Shown here piece after piece: positions 25,916-33,548 of a stretch of DNA of 40,120 nucleotides (position 1 is its first letter; each line of letters starts with the position of its first letter). Made by a program: the position numbers and the translations under genes. Under the pieces are notes generated by a model, which did not search any database, was not told the DNA's origin, and saw only the letters and a list, made by a program, of their open reading frames with translations. The DNA comes from Rubidibacter lacunae KORDI 51-2 (GTDB lineage: Bacteria > Cyanobacteriota > Cyanobacteriia > Cyanobacteriales > Rubidibacteraceae), in contig NZ_ASSJ01000015.1 of the NCBI RefSeq assembly GCF_000473895.1, positions 1 through 40,120 of the forward strand. The letters run 5' to 3'.

Positions 25916-25957
25916 CAAACGAAACGCGATCGCGAAGCGCAGGACCGTCGACGGTGT

Positions 25958-26431
25958 CTAATGCCGCTGTACGACACGTTGCATTTCTTTTTTATCTTCG
26001 CGTCGCTTGATACTTTCGCGCTTGTCGTGGAGCTTCTTGCCGCGTGCCAATCCGATGCTGACTTTGATCAGCCCGCGCTTGAGATACATCTTGAGCGGTA
26101 CGAGCGTCAGACCTTTTTGCTCGGTCTGTCCCACAAGCTTGTCAATCTCGCGACGGTGAAGGAGCAACTTGCGCGTGCGCTTCGGATCGTGATTGAAATA
26201 TTGACCGCTTGCTTGATAGGGCGAGATATGAATGTTCAGCAGCCAGGCTTCGCCTTTCCGGATAAGGGCATAGCCGTCTTGCATGTTCACTCGTCCGGCG
26301 CGGACGGACTTCACTTCCGTCCCGATCAGCTGGATGCCAGCTTCGAAGGTTTCCAGGATCTCGTAGAGGTGTCGGGCTTTGCGATTGTCGCTAACAATCT
26401 TTATGCCTTCCGAGCCGTTCGTTGCTGCCAT
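25958..26431 (-). CDS. smpB: SsrA-binding protein SmpB
   Basis: The 157-residue protein binds tmRNA and delivers it to stalled ribosomes in trans-translation. Typical segments are SDNRKARHLYEILETFEAGI, GTEVKSVRAGRVNMQDGYA, LNIHISPYQASGQYFNHDP and RTRKLLLHRREIDKL, with the basic tail GLARGKKLHDKRESIKRRED that enters the decoding site. Full length and intact. The start MAATNGSEGIKIV is close to usual SmpB starts. The tmRNA gene itself is not in this window. Confidence 0.97.
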   Translation of the reverse strand: MAATNGSEGIKIVSDNRKARHLYEILETFEAGIQLIGTEVKSVRAGRVNMQDGYALIRKGEAWLLNIHISPYQASGQYFNHDPKRTRKLLLHRREIDKLVGQTEQKGLTLVPLKMYLKRGLIKVSIGLARGKKLHDKRESIKRREDKKEMQRVVQRH

Positions 26432-26512
26432 GGGAGAAATGCGTGCGTCTGTTTCCTCATTGTGCAGCGAATGCGTTAGTAGGCAGCTGGTGTACAGTTT
26501 CTTAACGAAAGC

Positions 26513-26541
26513 TTGACATCGCCCCTGAGAACTGTAACGCT
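26513..26541 (+). promoter_or_regulatory. Predicted promoter with the same layout as 10341
   Basis: TTGACA at 26513 is followed after 16 bases by TAACGCT at 26535, and GATACAGAAGC begins 30 bases from the -35, exactly as in the promoter at 10341. Shared bases include TTGACAT, TGTAAC or CGTAAC, and GATACAGAAGC. It points toward the terminator at 26732. Confidence 0.5.
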
Positions 26542-26542
26542 G

Positions 26543-26764
26543 GATACAGAAGCAGTGAGCTTCCCTCCCGGTTGCGGTCGATCGAATCCTGGCTGATTTT
26601 CTTCTAGGAGGTACCGTCTGTAAAGGGAGTTCGCCGTTGCACCGCGTTATTTCCGCATTGTGCCCCGCATCAAGGCACTAATGTCGCGAACGTTAGCGTG
26701 TTAGCGCGGCTGACAAGGTAGGTAGGGAGACAGGACGCTCGTTATTTATTGAGCGTCCTTTTTC
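26543..26764 (+). ncRNA. Candidate small transcript of about 220 nt without a recognised gene
   Basis: A promoter-like sequence at 26513 and a strong intrinsic terminator at 26732-26764 bound a segment with no recognisable protein. A perfect AGGAGG occurs at about 26608, but no ATG, GTG or TTG stands 5-10 bases beyond it. One frame gives a basic, conserved-looking text (APRYFRIVPRIKALMSRTLA) ending in a stop, without a start codon. It could be a regulatory RNA, a leader RNA, or a small gene that has lost its start. Known cyanobacterial RNAs (Yfr1, 6S, tmRNA) were not recognised in it. Confidence 0.35.
26732..26764 (+). terminator. Strong Rho-independent terminator
   Basis: AGGACGCTC and GAGCGTCCT pair perfectly over nine bases around a ten-base AT-rich loop and are followed by a T-run (TTTTTCTTG). 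It lies between the plus-strand candidate transcript and the convergent gene 26866-27291, and could serve mainly the former. Confidence 0.88.
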
Positions 26765-26865
26765 TTGTTTGGTGCTTTATGTTGATTCAACGCTGCGTCC
26801 AGTGTGCCAGCCACGTTCGAGTTAGTCGGTTGCAGTGCCGAACGCCTGCAAACCGTGCGCCAAAC

Positions 26866-27291
26866 TCAGGCAGAGGGTGGTGCGTCGGCATCGTCGTCGC
26901 GCGCAGGCGTCAGGGCATCCCATGCCGCGCGCGCAGCATCTTGGACGCGATCGCCCAAGCTGGCAACGTCGCGAACGAGAGCATCCCAGTTCTTTTCGGC
27001 ATCGGCGCGCATCATCTCGACCGCCTGCTCGATGCGCTCGGGGTCGAAGAGATCGGTTGCCTCAACCTCTTTACGGGCGCGACGTACAGCTTCGAGGTAG
27101 TTATCAAGGGCAAACTCGCCAGCTTTCTGGGCTTCGACTTGGGCTTTACGCGCGATTGCCTCGATCAGGCTGCGCGTTTCCGCTCGAACCTGCTCGGAGG
27201 CCCCGGGCATGTGTTGGTCGACGAGGGCACCAGCGCGATCGTTAGCCTCGATGATTGCGCTTTCGCGGGGTAATTGTGATTCTTCAGTCAT
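26866..27291 (-). CDS. Small charged alpha-helical protein, function unknown
   Basis: The 141-residue protein is almost entirely helical and charged, rich in Ala, Glu, Arg and Asp: LIEAIARKAQVEAQKAGEFA, DNYLEAVRRARKEVEA, then FDPERIEQAVEMMRADAEKN and a final acidic tail. No membrane segment or signal is present. ATG 27291 is preferred over the upstream GTG at 27300 because GAGGT lies seven bases before it. I do not recognise a named family. Coiled-coil-like repeats suggest a structural or scaffold partner, but this is only inference. Confidence 0.75.
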   Translation of the reverse strand: MTEESQLPRESAIIEANDRAGALVDQHMPGASEQVRAETRSLIEAIARKAQVEAQKAGEFALDNYLEAVRRARKEVEATDLFDPERIEQAVEMMRADAEKNWDALVRDVASLGDRVQDAARAAWDALTPARDDDADAPPSA

Positions 27292-27512
27292 AATGGACAC
27301 CTCACTCGGTTGCGTCGCGACTGCTCAACCGTCTCCATATTAATCCGGCTGTTGAGATCGCGCTGCCTTCCCCGGTCATCGAGCTTGTCAATTCGGAATG
27401 GAAGTGATGCCGAGGTAAAAAAGGTGAGTATCGGATGCTAGAGGTAGAAACTGCGACTCGAGGAAATTATGATTCTTGGCGTCTTCCACGTTCAAGTTCC
27501 CGAGAGTACCTA

Positions 27513-27722
27513 GGGCTTGCTGAAAAAGGCTGGAATGGTTTCAGCGAGAAGGTTCCAGCGTTTTCTGCGTCAGAGAAGTGCAAGGTTATGGTTGCTAGAG
27601 CCTCAAAACCCTTGCACTTGAGCCGAGAACTAGGGGCGAAAATCTGGGGCTAGATGGCGAAAGCCTGATTTCATGAGCTCTCTGTCCCCTAAATTCGCTT
27701 TGTGGACTTTTTCAGCAAGCCC
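27513..27722. mobile_element. MITE-A, copy 2 (210 bp) with 6-bp target duplication
   Basis: The same perfect ends (GGGCTTGCTGAAAAAG and its complement) as the copy at 21563, in opposite orientation, with TACCTA duplicated at 27507-27512 and 27723-27728. It lacks the 21-bp tandem duplication of copy 1. The two copies differ by only a few bases elsewhere, so they moved recently or share a recent source. Target sites of both copies begin with TA. Confidence 0.92.
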
Positions 27723-27724
27723 TA

Positions 27725-27896
27725 CCTAGCTTGGATTATTCATGAACTCTTATGAGGAGACCCTAAACCTATTGCCTTGCAAGACTTGCAGACTTTTTCG
27801 CTCAATCACAGTGCGTTTCTATACGCGAAGATTGGAGCCTTCTCAGAGCAAGGGTTTGAGGCTTCGTCAAAATCTTCGTTAATAAACCAGGCTAGG
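27725..27896. mobile_element. MITE-B, copy 1 (172 bp)
   Basis: The ends CCTAGCTTGGATTATTCA and AATAAACCAGGCTAGG are inverted repeats with a few mismatches. The host tetranucleotide CTAG is present at both boundaries (27726-27729 and 27892-27895), consistent with a 4-bp target duplication. It is the same length as the copy at 30886 and similar throughout, for example AGACTTGCAGACTTTTTCGC. The right end abuts a broken transposase frame. Confidence 0.82.
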
Positions 27897-28180
27897 AACT
27901 CCGGGCACTGCTGCGCAAGGAGAAGCATCTGTCATTGAGAGATCGCTTGCAAGTGTGCTACTTGATTCGAGCCGAGCAGTTGACGGTCTCGACCCCAGCG
28001 TGGGTGCTAGGCAAACATCAATGCACACTCCAGCGCCGGCGCGCACGTTTTCGCCTGGGCAGTCAGCCACAACTGCGGGCGCAGTCCACTAGCCCCGGTC
28101 GGCCGCATGTCATCCCCGATTGCGCGGTGCGCTTCCTCCGGAAGCAACTCCTGGTCCCGGTGGGTGGGTTCGAGCGCTAA
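27896..28180 (+). pseudogene. IS630-like transposase N-terminal fragment
   Basis: From directly after MITE-B the frame reads ELRALLRKEKHLSLRDRLQV, CYLIRAEQLTVSTPAWVLGK and HQCTLQRRRARFRLG, then GRPHVIPDCAVRFLRKQL, stopping at 28178-28180. The first part matches the winged-helix start of IS630-type transposases (RERIQVLYLLKxxxxSxxxxAxxLGxxRxTVQRWL). There is no start codon and no DDE catalytic region, so the gene is broken; MITE-B may have cut its 5' end. Confidence 0.6.
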
Positions 28181-28318
28181 ACATGCATTTAGCAATGACT
28201 GCTTACCGCACTGGGTATCAAGCCGGACTAGACCGCCGCCAATCACTTGATGCGCACCGGCTGCAAGCAAGATCGAAGGCTGATTGAGAGACAGACTCAC
28301 GTGTCTCACTCTACGCAA

Positions 28319-28370
28319 GCTTCAGGCGAGAATTCAGGGGTTTCAGGAAGATGTGTCAGTCAGCCAAGAC
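28319..28370 (+). repeat. About 50-bp sequence shared with 39787-39836
   Basis: The word TTCAGGGGTTTCAGGA, then GATGTGTCAGTCAGCCAA, occurs in both places with a few differences around them. The shared block also includes a GGCGA-A-TTCAGGGG left part. Both copies sit in relic-rich DNA, so they are probably fragments of one mobile element. Confidence 0.55.
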
Positions 28371-28707
28371 TTGAAAGATTCGCGGCCGCGCTTTCGACGG
28401 CAGAGTCATTAGTGGCATGCGGCTTTAAATAAATTTAGGGGCGGAACCGTCACTGGAAACTCTTACCAGATGAATGTGGTTGCGCCCGCGGTATATAACT
28501 TCATTCACGACGCTCTATCTGTCACGAGAATTCTTTGATTTAGAGTCATTAGAAACCGATTTGGAGGTGCTAAATACCCAGATCGTTCGTCTTCGCTAAA
28601 ATTGATTGCAGCTATACCTTGTCAAAGTTGTAGCCCACCACCACTACTTTTTTGACCCTGCGCGCACCAACAACCGAAAGCTTGCGAGCGACCGAACTAG
28701 TTGGGAT

Positions 28708-29214
28708 TTAGCGACACAGCAAGGACGCGCGCGTATTAACACCTGTTGTTGGATTCACGCCACTGGCAATCGCGCATAGTTTCTTGACTTCCGTGCGATC
28801 GAGGACCGCGTCGGAGAAGTCTGCCCCTTCGATCTTGGCGTCGTCAAAGGTAGAACGCAGCAACATGGCTTCGGTAAGGATGGCGTTGCTGAAGTCGGTG
28901 CCCTTGAAGCTGGTCAAATAACCGATGCCGTAGGCAAAATTCGCACCGCTAAAGTCGGCATTCTTCAGCGATGAACCGGTGAATACGGCTCCGCGCAAGT
29001 CAGCATCGCTGAAATTGGCATCTTCAAGATCGGCACCCGAAAATTCTACTTCGATCAACGACTGGCCGGCGTAATCTTTGGTCTCCACTTTGGCATCGTT
29101 AAAGGAACGCACGGCAGTGGACGTAGCTGCACCGGCCGGTATCGGAGCGAGCAGGAATGCGATCGCCCACATCGCGATCGCGATACGGAGAAGAGATTGG
29201 GCAGTAACTTGCAT
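28708..29214 (-). CDS. Exported pentapeptide-repeat protein
   Basis: From ATG 29214 this 168-residue protein has a signal peptide (LLRIAIAMWAIAFLLAPIPAGA, cleavage after AGA or AAT likely). It is followed by A(D/N)LxX pentapeptide repeats: FSGADLEDANFSDADLRGAV, FTGSSLKNADFSGANFA and later FDDAKIEGADFSDAVLDRTE. These fold into a right-handed quadrilateral beta-helix. A very similar layout is seen in thylakoid lumen proteins of plants (TL15/TL17-like), so a lumen or periplasm location is likely. The C-terminus holds two cysteines. The extra 98 upstream codons in this frame are not protein-like and are left out. Confidence 0.88.
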   Translation of the reverse strand: MQVTAQSLLRIAIAMWAIAFLLAPIPAGAATSTAVRSFNDAKVETKDYAGQSLIEVEFSGADLEDANFSDADLRGAVFTGSSLKNADFSGANFAYGIGYLTSFKGTDFSNAILTEAMLLRSTFDDAKIEGADFSDAVLDRTEVKKLCAIASGVNPTTGVNTRASLLCR

Positions 29215-29549
29215 AATTGAATCGACGATAACGGCACGAACTCCAGAGTATCTTAATTTTTCTTCAAACTCTACTGTCTGGCTGACGTTTTCGGCCGAGC
29301 GAATGACAAGCACCTCAGTGCTCACAGCGCAACAGCTCGAGAAACTTTTAAACCATTTGTTTGAAAATGAATAACCTATTGCGACGGATATATGCGGACA
29401 ATGACCGACCGCCCAACGATCGCCAATATCCGAAGGAGATTCTCCTGTGAAGCAGCAGCCCTCGACCCTACAAAGCGTCGGCAGTTGCGGCTCGCAGTAT
29501 TTTGACAAGCGGCAAGGTCGCCGATAGACGCAATAGGTACCCTCAATTC

Positions 29550-30401
29550 TCAGGTCTTACCAGCTCGCACTCGGGCCAGTTCGGCTTTAGCTTCCTGCCA
29601 GAGTTGTTCGAGTTCGTCCAGAGTGTGGTCGCTTAGCGGGCGATTGGTAAACGCCTCCATGGCTTCTAAGCGATGGACGAAGCGTTGATTGGTCCCGTGG
29701 AGAGCCTCTGAGGGATTGAGCCCGTACCATCGCGCAATATTTACCAAGGTAAATAACAGGTCTCCGAGCTCGGCCTGTTGCTCGACAGTTGTTTCCTCTT
29801 GCAGGGCCGTTTCGAACTCGGCCAACTCCTCGCGGAACTTGTCCCAAACTCCATCCGCAGTTTGCCACTCAAACCCCGCTGCTGCAGCCTTCTGGGAAAT
29901 CTTGAAGCCTGCCAAGAGGGGGGGCAGCGAATGGGCATACTTTTCAAGCTTGCGGCTGAGGCGCTGGGCAAGTTCTGGAGTCTCGCCTTTCTCAGTAACT
30001 TTGATTTGCTCCCAATTGGCATGCACCTGCTCTGCGTTGTCAACGACTAAGTCGCCAAATACATGTGGGTGCCGGCGGATCAGCTTCTGGGTGATGCCGC
30101 GCGCTACAGCTTCGAGGTTGAATGCTCCTGCGTCACTTGCAACTTGCGATTGCAATACGACCTGAAGGAGTAAATCGCCTAGTTCCTCGACGATCGCGTC
30201 CTGTTGCTCGGACCGAATCGCAGCAGCGACCTCGTAAGCTTCTTCAATAACATAAGGAACGAGCGTTTGCGGCGTTTGTGCTAAGTCCCAGGGACAACCT
30301 TTCTCCGGATCGCGCAGTTGAGCGACAACAATAATTAACTCTTGCAGCGCTTCTAAGATCGAGCGATCGACTGCACTGAGAGTATCGGGCGAAAAGGACA
30401 T
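29550..30401 (-). CDS. mazG: Nucleoside triphosphate pyrophosphohydrolase MazG
   Basis: The 283-residue protein has two MazG all-alpha domains. The first carries LRDPEKGCPWDLAQTPQTL, then the metal-binding helices VIEEAYEVAAAI and IVEELGDLLLQVV (ExxE and ExxD pattern). The second has WDKFREELAEFETALQEE and ELGDLLFTLVNIARWYGLNP. It hydrolyses NTPs and dNTPs to monophosphates and pyrophosphate, for house-cleaning or to limit (p)ppGpp signalling. Length and motifs are normal. Confidence 0.95.
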   Translation of the reverse strand: MSFSPDTLSAVDRSILEALQELIIVVAQLRDPEKGCPWDLAQTPQTLVPYVIEEAYEVAAAIRSEQQDAIVEELGDLLLQVVLQSQVASDAGAFNLEAVARGITQKLIRRHPHVFGDLVVDNAEQVHANWEQIKVTEKGETPELAQRLSRKLEKYAHSLPPLLAGFKISQKAAAAGFEWQTADGVWDKFREELAEFETALQEETTVEQQAELGDLLFTLVNIARWYGLNPSEALHGTNQRFVHRLEAMEAFTNRPLSDHTLDELEQLWQEAKAELARVRAGKT

Positions 30402-31142
30402 GCAAAACTCTCCACCAGCAACTTCTCCATCAATTATCGACTAGAACTCTCAACAGGTGACCGACCGCCGCTGGTGTTGGCGAGTAATTGCTCCAGGCTC
30501 CAGGGAGAAAACCGAGACCTGATAAACAAGCTGAGTAACTTAAGCTATGGGTTGTCGCGACGCGGGAGTTTGCGGGTACGGGTCTGCATATCCACAACTC
30601 ACAAGCTCATACCAGCTCAAGGAAGTGCTCCGATTGATGGCAATTCGGGAACCCTTATTGCTATTGGGCACCTCGGAAAATTGCCGGATTATGGCCTGCC
30701 GGCGATTGCAATACCCGCGCTGCCGTGCCGCCCATCGGTCTTAAGCAAAAGAATCGAGGTGGCCTTTAGATTTTTTGCTTTATCTGTCGAAGGCATTGAG
30801 CCGATTTATATCACAATTCAGCACTCGCAACCCTTGCCGGAGGCAGTTTAGCCGATTGCTTGGCTGCGGCCAGATAACTACTTTGCCTAGCCTGGATTAT
30901 TCATGAACTCTTACGCGGAGACCCTAAAGCTTTTGCCGTGAAAGACTTGCAGACTTTTTCGCTCAATGACAGTGCGTTTCTATTCACCTAGATTGGAGCC
31001 TAGTCAGAGCAAAGGTTTGAGGCCTCGTAAAAATCTTCGTGAATAATCCAGGCTAGGAGAGGCTCCGAAGCAAAGTAGGCGAGCTCAGTTTCCCTCCCAG
31101 TACATTCCACCGAGGTGCCACCGCGACGGCGATCGCCCAACC
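30402..31142. other. Intergenic region holding MITE-B copy 2
   Basis: No gene was supported. A 125-codon plus-strand frame at 30474-30851 lacks any domain or ribosome binding site and is not called. MITE-B copy 2 occupies 30886-31057 and separates mazG from the histidine kinase gene. Confidence 0.5.
30886..31057. mobile_element. MITE-B, copy 2 (172 bp)
   Basis: Ends CCTAGCCTGGATTATTCA and TGAATAATCCAGGCTAGG are perfect inverted repeats over 18 bases, and CTAG stands at both host junctions. This copy has the better preserved ends, while copy 1 at 27725 shows a few substitutions. Same orientation as copy 1. No coding capacity. Confidence 0.85.
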
Positions 31143-32819
31143 CTACTCTGCCTCTAGGGTCCGAATCGGCAACTTCAGCGTGAAACAGCTACCGCAGCCG
31201 AACTCTGACTCCACGAAAATCTCGCCGTCATGGAGCTGTGCCAATTTCTGTGACAATACCAACCCTAGTCCCGTGCCGCGCTGCTTGCGGTTAAGCGGGC
31301 TATCAATTTGCTGGAATGGCTGAAACAACTTGTCCAAGTCCTCTGGCTTGATACCAATACCCGTGTCGATCGTTGCAAAGGCGATACAGTTGTTTGCGCG
31401 CTCCACCCGCAACTGCACCATCCCAACTTCGGTGAACTTGACTGCGTTTGCTAGTAAGTTGACCAAGATCTGCTGCAAGCGCCTTCTGTCGGCTACACAG
31501 GCAATCGCATCGGTAGCAATTTCTAGCTGCAGCTCCAATCCGCGAACGCGAGCTGCCTCGTGCACCAATGACAGCGATGCCTCGCACACCTCGCGAATGC
31601 AGACTGTTTCGAGGGTCAGGTCCTCGCGCCCGACATCGATCTTTGAGAGGTCTAGTAAATCTTCAATCAATGCCAGTAGGTATTCGCCGCAGTCGAATAG
31701 CAATTGCACGTACTCGAGTTGCTTGAGATTGAGCCGACCGTAGATCTGCTGCTTGAGCATCCCTGCAAACCCCAAAATGCTTGCCAGGGGCGTCCGCAAG
31801 TCGTGGCTCATTGTTGCCAGCATTTCGCTGCGCGCGTGCAAATCAGCGCGCGCGGCACACACGTCTTGTTCTAAGTGCCGCAGCCGTTCGCAAGTTCTCA
31901 TCTGCTCCAGACCAAGCGCGCAGTATGTTGCTGCTTGTCGGACTGCCGTGCGCTCGCTTCTTCCCCATGGCACGTCGCGATCGCACTGCATCCCGATCGC
32001 GCCGAGCAACTGCCCGCAGGCAATCACAGGAACCAACAACAGCGATCGCATTTTGCTCTTGCTCCAAAAAGCCAGAACCGCCGCACTCTTTGGCGATTCG
32101 CTCTGACGCAGCGCGATTGCTTCCCCTGCAGCAAGCACAGCGGCATGGTCTGCTACTACCGCGAGCAAAGGCGAGTGCTCCTCGCCACCCGCCTCTACCT
32201 GCCAGCCCGTCAGCTCTTGCAATTGCAGTAACTCCGCGCGACCTTTGGGTATCCGTTCTTGTAGCTCGACGAGCGCTGCTAGGATCGCTTCCATACTCTC
32301 CCCTGCTAGAAGCAACCCCAACACCTGACTTTCTGCAAGCGGTTCGGTCAAATTCGGGGTGCCCCGTGCCGCGCGGGCGGCAGGCGAACTAGAGACCAGG
32401 TTTGAGAGTACCTGTGGCAAGCTCGCTAGCGAGCCGCAAACGCAAACCACGCCCATTACCTCCAGCTCGTGACGCTGGCAAGTTACTCCTGCATCCAACA
32501 AGTCGGTCACGAGCACAACTGGCAGCTCGGGAACAACCTGACGCAGGTTCCTGAGGACCGAGAGCAACTCGTCGGGCGCGCTCAGTAGTTGCTCGCGCTC
32601 TACCCAGAGCAGAGCGTCGTAGTTACCGTTGTTCGACAGCGATCGCGCGGCGGTTAGCGATGCAGTACTTTCGTACGTGTAGTACAACCCCGGCGCTGCA
32701 AGCGCGCTTAGAACTGCATTGACCTCGTTCGCGCGCTCGGAGGCAATCAGCAAACGTAAGGGCGTAACACCTGGCGGCGGAACGGCAAACCCTGCAGCCA
32801 CGCCAGAACGGTCTGTCAT
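31143..32819 (-). CDS. Sensor histidine kinase with pseudo-receiver and GAF-like region
   Basis: From ATG 32819 the protein has 558 residues. The N-terminus (about 20-140) resembles a response-regulator receiver (RLLIASERANEVNAVLSAL), but the phospho-acceptor strand reads YDALLWVERE with no aspartate at the acceptor position. A GAF-like region follows (about 165-305, SLLLVPVIACGQLLGAIGMQ). The HisKA H-box is MSHDLRTPLASILGF, with H339 as phosphorylation site. The HATPase domain has QQILVNLLANAVKFT, IDTGIGIKPEDLDKLF and GTGLGL, so it should be an active kinase. No membrane helix is seen, so it senses cytoplasmic signals. No response regulator gene is adjacent. Confidence 0.92.
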   Translation of the reverse strand: MTDRSGVAAGFAVPPPGVTPLRLLIASERANEVNAVLSALAAPGLYYTYESTASLTAARSLSNNGNYDALLWVEREQLLSAPDELLSVLRNLRQVVPELPVVLVTDLLDAGVTCQRHELEVMGVVCVCGSLASLPQVLSNLVSSSPAARAARGTPNLTEPLAESQVLGLLLAGESMEAILAALVELQERIPKGRAELLQLQELTGWQVEAGGEEHSPLLAVVADHAAVLAAGEAIALRQSESPKSAAVLAFWSKSKMRSLLLVPVIACGQLLGAIGMQCDRDVPWGRSERTAVRQAATYCALGLEQMRTCERLRHLEQDVCAARADLHARSEMLATMSHDLRTPLASILGFAGMLKQQIYGRLNLKQLEYVQLLFDCGEYLLALIEDLLDLSKIDVGREDLTLETVCIREVCEASLSLVHEAARVRGLELQLEIATDAIACVADRRRLQQILVNLLANAVKFTEVGMVQLRVERANNCIAFATIDTGIGIKPEDLDKLFQPFQQIDSPLNRKQRGTGLGLVLSQKLAQLHDGEIFVESEFGCGSCFTLKLPIRTLEAE

Positions 32820-33548
32820 ACCAGCTCTCGGCAATTTAACGGAACGTTAATCCTAAATATGGGGCGTAATACTGCAACCATAGGGGTTGGGCGAGATCGC
32901 ACTCTTGAGATAGGTATCTGACATCAAGCTCACAGGTGAACCCCCATGCTTGCGGGACAACTTTCGCACAAACTGCCCTCAAGTTTCTAACTAAAGTCCA
33001 CACTTCCTGCGATCGAGATCTCGAGAAGTGGTAATTTTAGACAGCGCTGAAGTGTGATGGTCGTCCAGGGTTGCGAGCAAGGCTAGGTGAGGGTTCTGCC
33101 CCTGTGCCACCCTCACTGTGCAGAGCTAACCAATCTTACACCGAAGGTTTGGTGCTAGTGTTCCGGTAGATGTTTGGCTCCGACAAACGCTTATTGCAAT
33201 TTCCGGATGTGTTAGATGAGCCAAACTTTCCTAGAGACTGGCTGTGGCTTAATGAGACTGACGGTGGTTTAAAAGCGTTCCCGTTCAAAGCCTTCTCATT
33301 TGAAAATTTAACGTTCATTCTTTTCAGACATCGAATCCGTTGATTAAAAGTGCGAAAACGAAAGCGTGAAAAATCAACCCAACTATTACGTGGTGTGCCC
33401 CTGGTCTAGTTCTCGTCCGAGCGCGCCGCGCGACCGAGAAATACGTGTAGGTTGTGTGGTGACAGACGTCCGGGCTACCAGTCAGCCGCGCAGACCTACC
33501 CAGACTGGTCATGCCGAAGCTAGCCAGAAGCATTTTCCTATCCGCGCT
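32820..33548. other. Intergenic region between histidine kinase and proB
   Basis: No supported gene in about 730 bases. A 60-codon minus-strand frame at 33136-33318 is Ser/Asn-rich and has no homology signal. The stretch contains the hairpin at 33087-33116 and a 12-bp palindrome TCGAGATCTCGA near 33013. The kinase promoter should lie at its left end. Confidence 0.5.
33087..33116. repeat. Hairpin with 8-bp stem
   Basis: GTGAGGGT and ACCCTCAC pair perfectly across a 14-base loop in the kinase-proB intergenic region. There is no T-run. Function unknown; an mRNA or protein-binding site is possible. Confidence 0.45.

Larger units (their letters stand above)
24755..25957. other. 1.2-kb region of decayed sequence
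   Basis: No intact gene is present. Two stretches on the minus strand read like broken coding sequence (25042-25340 and about 25510-25760, listed separately). The part just upstream of gpmI (24755-25040) shows only probable promoter sequence. A hairpin downstream of smpB is at 25893-25915. Confidence 0.55.
26432..26865. other. Region between smpB and the convergent small gene, with a promoter-terminator unit
   Basis: There is no recognisable protein gene. The stretch holds a sigma-70-like promoter at 26513, a perfect AGGAGG at about 26608 not followed by a good start codon, and a strong terminator at 26732-26764; see the candidate transcript entry. Confidence 0.55.
27301..28707. other. 1.4-kb nest of mobile-element relics
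   Basis: No intact gene. In order it holds an unremarkable flank, MITE-A copy 2, MITE-B copy 1 (sharing the junction), a broken transposase head, a 50-bp sequence that recurs near 39790, and a 34-bp motif that recurs at 11679. The last 200 bases before the pentapeptide gene show nothing specific. Confidence 0.6.

Noticed and set aside
26570-26600. A tRNA T-arm-like word (CGATCGAATCC) in the candidate small transcript
   Set aside because: No acceptor, D or anticodon arms could be folded around it.
30474-30851. A 125-codon plus-strand frame before MITE-B copy 2
   Set aside because: No domain, no Shine-Dalgarno, and it runs in a region where several frames are open by chance.
32996-33035. CACTTC ... 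GAAGTG around the 12-bp palindrome TCGAGATCTCGA as an operator
   Set aside because: The outer arms are not symmetrical around the palindrome (six bases on one side, none on the other), so the larger structure is not convincing.
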